This document shows, piece by piece, positions 33,711 to 44,320 of a stretch of DNA of 64,000 nt. Within the stretch, counting starts at the first letter, position 1; each line of letters starts with the position of its first letter. Both the position numbers and the translations under genes were made by a program. The notes under the pieces were generated by a model. That model was given only the letters and a program-made list of their open reading frames with translations. It was not told where the DNA came from and did not search any database. The stretch comes from Diogma glabrata. Lineage: Eukaryota > Arthropoda > Insecta > Diptera > Cylindrotomidae. Where the stretch lies: assembly GCA_963693315.1 (NCBI GenBank), contig OY856188.1:151617536-151681535 (forward strand), in the 5' to 3' direction.

Positions 33711-35449
33711 CAAATCAGTTCGGATATGAGAACACAACAAAACAAATATAATTTATTGTGACCTTGGTATTGTAGATAAATCTACCACTAATAATGTTTG
33801 GTTTGCAAGTTTTTTTTACAATTGTTGCCTGTAGTCATCCGTTTTATTATTTTATTTCCTGGATTCAACCAATTAGTTTCATAATTAACGGTAATGCCAA
33901 CGGGAATTAATTCATAATCATCCCAAGTTCGGATTATATTTTAGGATTCTGATCACTGATCGGCATAAAATTGATTGGCGGTATTAGTTTCTTATGATCA
34001 AATAAATTTTATTGGTAACACGAAGGTTTCCAGCCCAAAGAAAATTATTGAAACTAATACAAAGTAAAAATCTAACGGTTGTACCGCTACACTAACCTGT
34101 CGTGCAAGGCCACCATTCCACATATCATAATTTAATTACCAAACTGCGAGTGGTTTTGCTTCTTTCTTTGTGAAATCACAATAAACACAATTATAATTTA
34201 GCAAAATTACCAAAAAAAACAGACGGTAATGACAATGACACCGGCACAAACATAAAAATATATTTTCTTGTGGTTTAAATTCCACTTATGGCGGAGACTA
34301 ATGAAGTCAACCATTTATTCACACGTAGCACTATATTTCTTGTTTTAATTCGACCGATCTAACAATTTTATCTAAATAATTGCAGGACTACGTACCCACA
34401 TAAAAAAAACAAAGAACTAACACCGAATTTAACTTTAGAATATTTGATAACTTTTTATATCCCGAAACAAAACATGCAAATTGACAATCTCCACCAAATC
34501 CAAAGAGACGTCAAACGCCCGAATAAAAATGTAATAGAACTAAGAGAGAGAATAAGTTACCGTGCTCATTATATAGTCAAATTTTCAATCTCGCAATAAC
34601 TCGAATAAAGTATTTAGATGAGAGATAATTAATTTACATCAGATTTTCAAATTATTGGGAACTTATTATAGTTCACAAAACCGTTTGCTACTTGATAATA
34701 TTGTACCAAAATAAGGTTGGGATCCCCAATATTTCCGACACATTCATAACACGTATAATTGAATTCAAAATGAATCAAATACAGATTCGATCAATGTTAT
34801 GATGTTTAGACATTTAATAACTACATTCTGCAATATCAATACAGTGAAGTTCAGATCAATCACGGAAGGATTGTTTAAAGCAAAACACTCATACAAAGAC
34901 AAATCAAATGTTTAACAAGGCAGAAATAGTAATTCGTTGTATGTTGACGATTGGAAACAAAATACACGTAGCTGTTGTGAGGTTTTGAGAATTTCGCTAT
35001 TTCATTACGGTTTGTGTTTTGAAACAAAAAAAAAGTTCAAACTCAAGTAGTAAGGCGAGAACAATCGAATGGAAGTATAACGCGCGTCAATTTTAGTGCG
35101 TTGCAAGATTAAATTCTGATTAATTTTTTGTGATTATACAGAGGATGATTAAGGAAAATTATTAACTAATTCAAACCAACCAATACTGTGTTATATTAAT
35201 GAATAAATAATTCAAGGTAATTAGTGTAATTTTCTTTCTCCCATACGTTTGTCCGGCTATTGCAGATTTAGTAGATTTTGAGAAATATAAGGCAACCATG
35301 GGCTAAGGAAACTACATGAAATATGACCATTGATGACGAAGGGATGAGAATCTATTACCAGTGGTACAGATTAATATAAGGAACAACAACTAAGGAAACT
35401 GCGACTGCAATACACTGCGTTCTGACATTATGCCAGACTATCCATTACA

Positions 35450-37403
35450 CAGACCAGAGGTTGTCGCGGATGATGCTATCATATGCTTGCTTGAAATCAA
35501 CGTAGAGCTGGTGAATGCTGATGTTGTACTCCCAACATTTTTCCAGAATCATCCTTAAGGTAAAACATTGATCTGTGGTTGAACGGTTGGGACGAAAACC
35601 ACACTGATAGTCGCCGATGATAGATTCGGCAAACGGGATGAGCCGAGCGAGTACGACATTAGCTAGTATTTTATATGCAGTGTTCAACAGTGCGATTCCA
35701 CGATAATTTGCACACTTTAGGCGGTCACCTTTTTTATGTAGCGGAACAATGAGAGCTGTTTTCCATTCAGCAGGTAGTTCTTCTTGGTCCCAGATTGCAA
35801 GAATCAGATCATATATACGTGAGACCAGAGCTGCTCCTCCATTCTTAAGTAGTTCTGCAGGGATTCCATCGATACCTGGTGATTTGCCATTTTTTAATTT
35901 TTTGATGGCAGCTTCCACTTCTTCTATTGTTGGGTAAGGGACAAAAATCTCCTCACTTGACGGAGCAATTGCTCGAATAGGATGAACTTCGTTCGTCCTA
36001 TTCAGTAGGTCTTGAAAGTGGGATCGCCATACTTCCAGCACATCACGTTCACTTGTTGTAAGCTCGTTGTTTCCATTTTTGATGGCTGTAGATCTTGGGT
36101 GGAAATCTTTGGTCAGATTCCGCGCATTGGCAAAACACTCTTTCGAATTTCCATTAGCCGCATGTTGGTTGATGTTTTCGATACAGCTCTTCATGTGTTC
36201 GCGTTTCTTTTCCCGTAGGAGTTTTGCTGAGGCTTTTCTAGCGCATAGATAATCAGTTTGGGAGCTTCGGGTGTTTCTTGTTAACCATTTTTCTCGCAGT
36301 TTTTGTTTGTGCTCAATGCTTTCGCGGCACTCGTCATCAAACCATTCGTTACGTGATTTCGGTGGTCGTTTTCCGATTGTAGTTTGTGCTGCGGATATGA
36401 TGGTTGATTGAAGCGTTTGCCATTCTTCTTGTATGTTTAATGGCATCTCAGATGGGATGTCATGCTCTTCTATGTTTTGCGTTACAATTTCCTGATATCT
36501 ATTCAGTGTTTCCAGGTGTTTAAATGCTTCGACATTCCAGCGCACGGTCTTTTTTGCTTGCCTATTAAATGTAGATGATAATTTGCACTTATACTTAAAG
36601 ATGACAAGCATATGATCGGTGTCCATATCAGCACCTCTGTATGATCGAACGTCAGTTACACTTGTAGAGTGTCTCTTAGAAATCATGACGTGATCGATTT
36701 GATTTTCAGTTCTTCCAACATTTGATTTCCACGTTGCTTTGTGGATTCTCTTATGAGGAAAGAAAGTGCTAGATATTACTAGATCATACATCATAGCCAG
36801 TTCAGCTGTGCGAAAGCCGTTATTGTTACTAGCATGATGCAAGCTGTTAGGGCCGACATGTGTTTTAAGTTCTGCACTTCTACCAATTTGCGCATTGAAG
36901 TCACCTACCACGATTTTTATATCGTGCCGCGGGATGTTATTGATGACTTCTTCGAGTTCTAGGAAGAACAGGTCTTTAATGTCATCTGCTTTGTCTTCAG
37001 TAGGTGCATGAACATTGATGATCGTTACATTAAATTTTTGCGTGCGGATTCTCATTGTGCATATCCGCATATTAATTGGGCGAAAGTCGATAACATGTTG
37101 ATTCACGCGACGATGTGTGAGAAAGCCAACTCCAAATTCTCCTCCGTTTTCATGACCGCAATAGTAGAGAGTGTATCCTTTGGCTGTTTCGTGGATTCCA
37201 CTCCCTGGCCATCTTAGTTCTTGTAACGCCACTATATCCAGTGTATAGCTATTGATTTGGTTTGTAAGTTTCAGTAGATCTCCTGGTCTTCTAAGGCTTA
37301 GCACGTTCCAGGTTCCCATTTTTAAATCGTAGTCCGGGTACAGTTTCCGAGGTCGTTCTAATAGTGAATCCGAGATAATCCGAGGCCTGTGTACAGAATT
37401 CAT
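35450..37403 (-). CDS. RTE-like element ORF, first half (endonuclease and RT fingers)
   Basis: The first in-frame ATG is at 37401-37403 (MNSVHRPRI). The frame itself opens upstream after a stop near 37488. Domains in order: AP endonuclease with GTWNVLSL, QELRW, GDFNAQIG and DTDH; a linker; then reverse transcriptase with KSPGIDGIPAELL, HKKGDRLKCANYRGIALLN, FRPNRSTTDQC and motif A YVDFKQAYDS. It is interrupted at 35450 by the LTR element, whose TGTAA supplies a premature stop. The other half is at 20840-21874. Together they would give about 985-1,000 codons, the usual RTE length, with no lesion visible other than the insertion. Confidence 0.88.
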
Positions 37404-37670
37404 GACAAGTAGTTTTTTACGGAAATGGGGTGTTAGCCCTTCGCCCAACCCAAATTTTCGTGAATGGGTTCGTTCTGCATCTTTAGGTCACCAGAAACAA
37501 CCTTTTTACATGTTTATATAGCGAGCCGCTTGATCCAAGACAGACGCCCGCTACAAACCGCCCCTAACATGGAGAACAGACGCTTGCTACACGTTTATAT
37601 AGCGAGCCGCTTGATCCAAGACAGACGCCCGCTCCAAGCCGCCCCTAACATGGAGAACAGACGCTTGAGT
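37404..37670 (-). promoter_or_regulatory. RTE-like 5' region with 81-bp promoter-like tandem repeats
   Basis: Two 81-bp units (about 37509-37589 and 37590-37670) each contain, on the minus strand, CGTCTGTTCTCCATG, GGGGCGG and a TATA-like CGCTATATAAAC. They lie directly upstream of the endonuclease ORF. Tandem promoter units at the 5' end are common in non-LTR elements. The promoter role is inferred. A related motif occurs at 43860-43910. Confidence 0.6.
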
Positions 37671-37859
37671 TGCATTGGTTTTGTGGCGCCAATGACTCGC
37701 CATGGTGCAGAATCATTGAGTATAAGCAGTATTTACTCTGCCCCTCTCAACTACACCAACCTAATTCTGTTAGCATTACCCAGGTAGCACGGCGTGGACG
37801 TAGAATTTCGGATTTCACTACCCACTTGATTCTTTACAGCACAGATGAAATGTTGGTGA

Positions 37860-38129
37860 TCTGACAATTTTTTACAAATGGCTGGATAAATGGATAAACG
37901 GACTTCTGCAGAGATTAAATCAATTTTACCTGAACTAGCAAACCTATCGCGTAACACCAGAGCAGATGTTGTGGCCCGTCCTTTTACGGTTCATATAAAA
38001 AGGTGCAGAACTGTTGCTTTTCAATGTGATTTTTTCAACAGAGTCTCTCATCTCTGGAACGCCCTGCCTTCATGGGTTTTTCTTGATAGCGTTAATCCTC
38101 AAAATTTTAAAGATAACGTCCATAAATAG
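37860..38129 (+). pseudogene. Jockey-like element C-terminal tail
   Basis: The frame ending in a stop at 38127-38129 contains NTRADVV, RCRTVAFQ, then FFNRVSHLWNALPSWVF and QNFKDNVHK. This is the characteristic C-terminus of Jockey/CR1-type proteins (R-C-R-T then F-F..S-LWN-LP). It has the same strand and expected order as 19174-20820, so it is probably the other end of that element, pushed 17 kb away by the RTE and LTR insertions. About a hundred residues expected between the parts are not visible, so some sequence is lost. 37671-37859 is not assigned. Confidence 0.7.
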
Positions 38130-38584
38130 AGAAATTTAATTCATTCAAACTTAATCCTAATCACTAGTTGGCATGGTATCTTCAGATATTCAGAAATGTT
38201 GATTAATAATTTATTATAATTAACACTAAACATGCCTCGCTTACACTCAGAAAAAAAAGATAGCTTATTTAACGTAAAGTATATGTAAATTTAACTGAAA
38301 ATGACGTACGAATTGAGCCAGCGGAGGCATAAGTAAACTAAACAAAATTGACTAAGTAAAATCTACTTAAAAGCATGTAAAACATTTTGCGCTGTTATGC
38401 TACTATTATACTACCATCTTGTCTCACCAAAAAAAAGAAAAAAATTTAGATATTTTGCAATTATTAATCGTTTTTTTATCAATTCAGGGTGAGAGAATTT
38501 TATACACGGCAATGATTAACAGCGGTTAAGAAGGGCCCTGTAAAGATAAAATGCTATTTTATTATTAATATTTATTTTGGACTT

Positions 38585-38735
38585 AACCCGGATTCGATCC
38601 CCACACCTCTGTGTACAAGGCAACAGCATTAACCATTCGTCTATCTAAATAATTATTTAAATCAATTTATTTATGAATATTATGTTGATGCTTAAGTTTA
38701 GGACGTTCGAGGGTTCGATTCACAGACTGACCACT
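38585..38735. ncRNA. Two opposed tRNA-like B-box sequences
   Basis: GGATCGAATCC on the minus strand near 38590 and GGGTTCGATTC on the plus strand near 38714 match the tRNA/SINE B-box. The minus-strand one is preceded by GAATGGTTAATGC, an A-box-like string, at a tRNA-like distance. No full cloverleaf could be drawn. They are likely SINE or pseudo-tRNA relics. Confidence 0.35.
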
Positions 38736-39264
38736 ATTTATTTTTATTACATTTTTATTATTTTTTTAAAATAACATAAAAATGATTCCTTTTTATTCAT
38801 AAAAATTCAATTTCACAGCATTTCAATTTATCGATACTGTAGTTATTTTAAAATTATATAGACCTAAACATTTCAAATTTATTCCGACAATAATAATAAT
38901 GTAACTAAGGTAACACAGAAATAACAATTATATATATATGTCAAATTCTTTTTGCCAAAACATTGTTCTGACATTTTTTGCTCTCAGATCAATTTATTAT
39001 TTGACATTACGTGTTTTATTTGGTCAAAAAAAGTGAGTTTTCACCCTAAAAAGATTTTTTTATTCGCCTGCATATTAAAGTGTTACTTTATTACTGTGAT
39101 TTGCGGCTTTAAAGTATCACTTTTCAACTATTTATTTTGTTGTCATAGCTACTTTCAAAAAAGTAAAAAGCATTTGTATTTGTTTAAATTCTATGTTATT
39201 TTTCATCAAAGCAACCCTTAAATTCCAAATTTCATTATCCAATTAAAATAGTTGTTATCATTTG

Positions 39265-39543
39265 TTGTCATAGCTACACAATAATTTGGAAAAAATAATA
39301 AATATTTTGTCAAAGGTTAGTTGTTCCACATATTTTTATTTTAAAATTTATGAAAATTTATAATTTTAATTTAGAATGAACAACGTTTCTTAAAATATTT
39401 TGCTTGCGGCGAATAAAAAATAGTATATGATGCACGGACGTAAGCTATTTTGGACTTAATGTGGGTGCAAATCTCGGCTAGCGCCTCGATTTGCAAACTC
39501 CACATCCGTCCAAAATCCTTAGCTTTACGTCCTAGCATCACCT
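39265..39543. repeat. Dispersed repeat with internal hairpin
   Basis: Bases 39265-39510 match 18285-18535 in reverse complement. Within it, 39429-39543 folds: the arm with GCACGGACGTAAGC pairs with the one ending CTTTACGTCCTAGCATCA. The 18.3-kb copy has only one arm. Confidence 0.7.
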
Positions 39544-40368
39544 ACCTAGCATGTACTATTTTGAATCTAGATTTTTAGCCACAGGGCAAAACATAAAATA
39601 CAATAAAAAAAAAAGAAATACATATATCTCTCAAAATTAGTAAACAAACAAAACGCCACGCCAAAACGTAAGAACATGTTTTGCATAAATTGACAGCTGT
39701 ACATATGTAAATTTTACTATTATTTTAAGTAAAATTTACGTTTTATATGACTTTAATACTCGAAGTCATACGTAATTTTCAAATTATGAAAACGTAAATT
39801 TAAAGACGCCTTAGTAAAAAGCACGTATCATATAAGCAATTTCCAGCATACTTAAGTTAATCTCTTTGGGTAAATAGTGGATTATATATACGCGTGTGTA
39901 TAAGTATGTTTAGCACTATTTGCCATGTAAATTTAGCATTTTTCGACGGTTATGTTTTACAAAATTGTTAAGTAAATGTAACGACCATTAGGTAACTTTG
40001 TTTTCATCTTTCAAAATTTACTGTTTCAGTAGTAAATTTATTTTCAAAAATTTTACAATTCCAATTTTGCTTTATTAACGTGGCACAGGATAGTATTACT
40101 TAAATTATAAATACTTTGCACTAGTAAATTTTAGAAAAACGTACGTTATGTTTACAATTTTGGAGTTACTATAGCGCATAAGTAACAAACGCATCGTTTT
40201 TTTTTTTCTGAGTGTAGAATTAAAAAAAAAAAGCATCCTTATCAACGGTAGTTTTTAAGCATTTACATTACACTGCATTTTTTCTGGGTTCGATACGCTT
40301 ACTTTTCGAACTGGCTCTCTTTGTAAATTCGCTGTGTTATAATAAGCGCCAATGGAAAACATCAATCT

Positions 40369-40755
40369 TCAAATATTGTGATGAACATTGGACTTATGTT
40401 TGAGGAAGTCCCCTAGCTCCGTAATTCGTTCTCCTTGGCATATCCATGGATCCGCTCTAGCTTTCTTCTCTTCATTTACCATTGGTGGTTGTTCCAGCCT
40501 AACTGCAGTGCATATCTGTTCTAAGCTTTTAGTCAAAGCGTTCATTCGGGTGGAAGCCACTTCTAACTATTTTTGCTGTTGCATGATGTTTCCAGCTCCT
40601 TTCTGCTGTTTGTCAGGTGTGCAGTGTCCCACATAAGACATAACAAAATAAATAGTGTCAAATTCAAATGTAAAATATGGAGGGGCTGAAATCTCACAGC
40701 TCTGAGATATCAAGAATTCGGTCTGGGTTAAGGATTTTGATATAGTTTTCGGCAA
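40369..40755 (-). pseudogene. Unrecognised degraded ORF with one in-frame stop
   Basis: One minus-strand frame runs over about 128 codons with a single TAG at 40567-40569. Readable parts are GHCTPDKQQKGAGNIMQQQK before the stop and NALTKSLEQICTAVRLEQPP after it. The charged, glutamine-rich composition could suit the start of a retroelement gag, but no family motif is seen, so no function is claimed. Confidence 0.35.
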
Positions 40756-41102
40756 AAAACTTTTATGAGGACATGGTTTTTAGTTTTGGGCAGCGATGTA
40801 TATCAAACATAACTCTTTGTTAAAGTACAAGTAATTTTTATCTCTGTTTAGAAATTTATTACAAAACTAACACGAAACATCATTACGTTGCCGGAAAATT
40901 ATAACAGATCATAAATTAACATAATTTAGTGAAAAGATGATACACTCAGAAACTACTCAAAAACCTCTCCATTTAGCGTTTCGAGAAAATATTACAAAAT
41001 CACAAATTCATATTTCTATCAAAATTCCAAAAATATTGTAATTTAATTTTTACAAAATCAAACTTTTTTCAAAATTCCAAAAATATTCCAAAAATTAGAA
41101 TA
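40756..41102. other. AT-rich sequence, no feature recognised
   Basis: It has an ATACACTCAG string at 40943 resembling the end of the neighbouring element but with no partner. Nothing else is seen. Confidence 0.45.
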
Positions 41103-42594
41103 CAGTAATCCCTCCGACTGCGCGGGTTTTAACTGCGCGATTTCCACTGCGCGAGATGAGTTTTCAATACTAATTTTCGCACTGCGCGATTAAAATTTCA
41201 CACTGCGCGGCGTTTAAAATTTTTTTTTAGAATATTTAGGTGAATTTCGTAAAATTAAAATGAAAAGAAAAAATTATATTTCCCACGTGGGTCATTCTTT
41301 TACAAATCGAACAGATTTGAACAAAATTTGACCGACGGATTTGTGATTTGGCTTAAAAAATTTTACTAGTATGATATCAAGAAAAATATACGTGTTCAAG
41401 GATTTTTTTTGTTGGAAAATAGAGGCGATTTATATTTCGTGATTTTTGGTTTGACGACTTATTTTTCACTTCGGTTCTATTAATGATAGAAGCTTTTGTT
41501 TTATTTTATTTTAAAGTTAAGAGATGGAATTTTAATAGAAAAATATGTTATAAACAAAATAAAAATTATTAGCAAATTCCTATTGTTATAAACAAATAAA
41601 ATGTTAAAATCGATTTTTAGTGATTGCCCTACGCTTCAATTTTCAAGAAAAACGTATTTTTAACTAATGGAGAAATTAGTTTTACTGTTAGAAATATATT
41701 AATTTATAGCGTGGGACAACAAAAAATTATGGAATTTTTATCTTTCCGCGCTCGATAAATTGGTTTTTTTGCTAATGCTACTCGTACACGAGAGAGAAAA
41801 ATTGCAGGTGTCAGAGAGAAAGTATCTGACTTATTGCTAAATTGTTTACACATAGGAATTTGTTAATAATTTTTGTAGATAACAATTTTTTTTTAAAGTT
41901 CATCTTTTAGCTTTAAAATAAAACAGAAAAAAATGTCTATCATTACCAGAACCGAAGTTATGAATCTTTGAAAATAAGTTTTCAAGCCAAAAATCACGAA
42001 ATCCTCGAAATTTAGAACCGCTCCATTTTCCAACCCAAAAAAATTCTCGAGCACGTATATCTTTCTTTTCTTGGGAAATGGGAATTTGGAAATTTTTCTA
42101 TATAAAAGCCCTAAAATTTCAGCCGAATCAAAAATGTGTCGGTCAGAAAGATGTTCGGTTTGTAAAAGAATGACCCATATATGTGGCAATTTGCATTACA
42201 TATTCAGTTTATTTTTGACTGTGTGGCTGGAACGTTCAGTATAGATCAAATTCAATTTCAAGCCAGTAAAGGTAGAATATTCTAAACAAATTCAGATTAT
42301 TGATATAATTTTTGTAAATTTAAGTTATTTTTTGAAATGTTATTTATGTTAATTTATCTGTTAACTTATGAAGTGTTTTCTTTTTTAAGAGTTGTTGAAG
42401 AAATACATGTTTTTCAGGCTGTATATATTCATTTTTGTTTAATTACAACTTTAAATTCATTTTTTTTTTCAATTTTTTTCAAAATTTGGAACCTAACCCC
42501 AAATTTTCATACAAAATAGGGTTCACATTGCGCGGTTTTGTATTGCGCGCTGTTTTTCTGGAACGGAACTACCGCGCAGTCGGAGGGATTACTG
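41103..42594. mobile_element. Pogo/Tigger-like non-autonomous element, 1.49 kb
   Basis: The ends are inverted: left CAGTAATCCCTCCGACTGCG, and the right end ends CGCAGTCGGAGGGATTACTG. TA flanks both sides (41101-41102 and 42595-42596). CAGTARTCCCTC ends with TA duplications are the hallmark of pogo/Tigger transposons. The motif CTGCGCG recurs near the left end (five times, 41117-41213) and in variant form near the right end (42525-42575). The interior has no transposase but holds a second inverted repeat pair. Confidence 0.85.
41280..42187. repeat. Inner inverted repeat inside the pogo-like element
   Basis: GGGTCATTCTTTTACAAA near 41289 and its inverse ending about 42176 begin arms of about 180-200 bp that share GACCGAC, TTCGTGATTTTTGG and related blocks in opposite orientation. 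This is either a nested MITE or a duplicated inner arm. Confidence 0.65.
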
Positions 42595-43503
42595 TATTAG
42601 ATTTCTCCACCTTCTTTGTTCCTACTCATTATCACTTAAAATGAACGTTTTTTAAGCAAAAAATATGCAGTATGCACATTTCATTGTTTTGACACACTTG
42701 ACGATTTTTTTGACACACTTCCGGTACAGTTATCGAACACATCATCCTTTCGGCTCTTACCGTTGAGTGTTTTTAGAATTCAAAATTTTGCAAATCCCTC
42801 AAGCCGTTTTCTAGATTTCGTCGGTTGTGACAGCCGGACGGACGGACGGCCGGCCGGACAAACAGCAGACAGACAGACATACATTTTGATTTGCTATTTT
42901 AGAATCAGTAGGTCCTTAAACGTCGAGAAATGCCAAAAAATGTGGTGGTAAGAATTTCACTTGTAGCTCATAAATGATAAATGTAATACTTAGGTCTTTC
43001 AGACCGAAGTAATTTAGGTTACACAAGTTTTAAAAAGTAAAGTTTAATTTATTTTGTCAAATAAGTAAATTCCTATTCTAAAATTCAGCATTCCTAACTA
43101 AATTAATTTAAACAACAGTTATTTTGTCAAATAAGTAAATTTCCTTAAAAAAATTAAGTATCGCAATTCATTTAAAAAAATATATGCCAATTAAGGTAAA
43201 TTATATAAAACTTAAAATAAGTTGTTAATTTTAAGTTTTAAAAAAGCTGGTTTAAAGTAGGTTTTAAACTTCTCGATCAAGTAGTTGTTTTTAAGTTTTG
43301 CAAATCAGTTAAGCCAAAAGTCAAAGTGTTCATTACAAGCAATCATCTTATTAAAATAAACCGAAATAAACCAATCTTATTACAATAAATAATAATAATA
43401 ATAAAATTAGAATAATAAAGTTTTTAGTGTGTGAACAATTATAAACAAAATTGTGTATAAATAAAGTTTAAAACTGTTTAAAAGTCTTAGTGTTTATCTT
43501 TGT
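42595..43503. other. No gene; short GACG/AGAC microsatellites
   Basis: CGGACGGACGGACGG and ACAGACAGACAGACAT stand at about 42833-42880. TTATTTTGTCAAATAAGTAA is repeated near 43051 and 43122. Nothing else is recognised. Confidence 0.55.
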
Positions 43504-43925
43504 TTAAAACATATAAAACGATAAGCCCCCAAATACAACAGGCGATCTTGCTAGTTTTGAACTCCTTACAAATGGGTTGGTAGGCCCTGTTGCTATCTTG
43601 TGTTCACTTGTAGTTTTATATGTTACTCTAGCCAAGTTTGCCATCGGAGTAACATTGCAATCGCTTGATCTCGACGGCTGGGAGCCCGCTTGCTCACCCC
43701 TTGAAGCCACAGGTACTGGGAACCCGTCTCCCTGCCCCGTCGGTTTTGATGCTTGACCCTCATCCATGCCAATTTCGTGTCGAGGATTTGTTCCCCGCAC
43801 CAGGTTTCATTAGAGTCTACCACCTGGAGGAAAAGACTATAAAATGCGACCGCTCTTAGCATGGAGAACAGACGTCGTTCTGTGCCGCTCCTCCTGGAGA
43901 TCAGACGCACAAAAGCATTTGCTAG
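43504..43925 (-). other. Possible RTE-like 5' leader fragment
   Basis: On the minus strand, CGTCTGTTCTCCATGCTAAG (near 43870) closely matches the 81-bp promoter-like repeats upstream of the RTE ORF. It is followed by GC-richer sequence with an open frame of about 98 codons (43504-43800; MRGTNPRHEIGMDEGQ, later RSSKLARSPV). No endonuclease follows. A truncated 5' end of a relative of the 37.4-kb element is the best guess; the peptide itself is not recognised. Confidence 0.4.
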
Positions 43926-43984
43926 TTTTGGTCCACCCCCGGTATTTGATTTCTCCGGTTATATCTGGCAGGCGTGCACTGTCC

Positions 43985-44320
43985 AACTGTAGTGCAAATA
44001 ATTTAAACACTACTATATAATTGAATGTAGTGCAATTAGATTCCCAACACTACTGTAGTGCAAATGGCTTCAACACTACTATATAATTGAATGTAGTGTA
44101 ATTCCTTAGATTCCCAACACTAATTATAGAAAACTGAACTGTAATGCAGCTAGAAACACTACTAATGTTATTATCACTTTATTCTATATAATTATATGAT
44201 CTCAAAATTACAGCGATTTTTGTGCTTTGATTTAGTCCAGCTGTTATTATGAATTTGGTTACTGCAATAAACTGAACTGTAATACAACTAGAAACACTAC
44301 TAGTGTTATATCACTTTATT
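43985..44320. repeat. Short tandem and interspersed repeats
   Basis: A unit of about 65 bp with CTGTAGTGCAAAT and AACACTACTATATAATTGAA occurs at 43988 and 44053. A unit of about 50 bp with AACTGAACTGTAAT and AGAAACACTACTA occurs near 44135 and 44267. Confidence 0.75.

Larger units (their letters stand above)
21875..35449 (-). mobile_element. Giant-LTR retrotransposon derivative (LARD-like), 13.6 kb
   Basis: Two direct repeats of 4,721 bp (21875-26595 and 30729-35449, offset 8,854) begin TGTAATG and end CATTACA. They flank a 4,133-bp internal region. CAGA is present once on each side (21871-21874 and 35450-35453), giving a 4-bp target duplication. A perfect 18-base tRNA-Lys primer site lies three bases inside the right-hand repeat, so transcription runs on the minus strand. 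No gag, protease, RT or integrase can be found, so it must depend on another element. I see no convincing polypurine tract beside 26596. The size pattern matches the LARD class described in cereals. Gypsy-lineage ancestry is likely but inferred. Confidence 0.9.
30729..35449 (-). repeat. 5' LTR, 4,721 bp
   Basis: It matches 21875-26595 at an exact offset of 8,854. In the parts compared I noticed only single-base changes, for example near 31514 and at 32184. It carries the same internal arrays: 79-bp repeats at 31325-32754 and the 266-bp duplication at 33190-33710. Confidence 0.92.
38242..40216. mobile_element. 2-kb non-coding element with TACACTCAG ends
   Basis: The left end TACACTCAGAAAAAAAA (38242) and the right end CTGAGTGTA (40208-40216), with its preceding T-run, are inverted repeats. 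AAGTAAATTTACG-like motifs recur inside both ends (left near 38286, 38333, 38354; right near 39709, 39730, 39790, 39925, 40031, 40122). No transposase is present. The dispersed repeat 39265-39510 lies inside. Superfamily not assigned. Confidence 0.6.

Noticed and set aside
36012..37217. Plus-strand ORFs of 60-70 codons
   Set aside because: They are antisense to the RTE endonuclease/RT frame.
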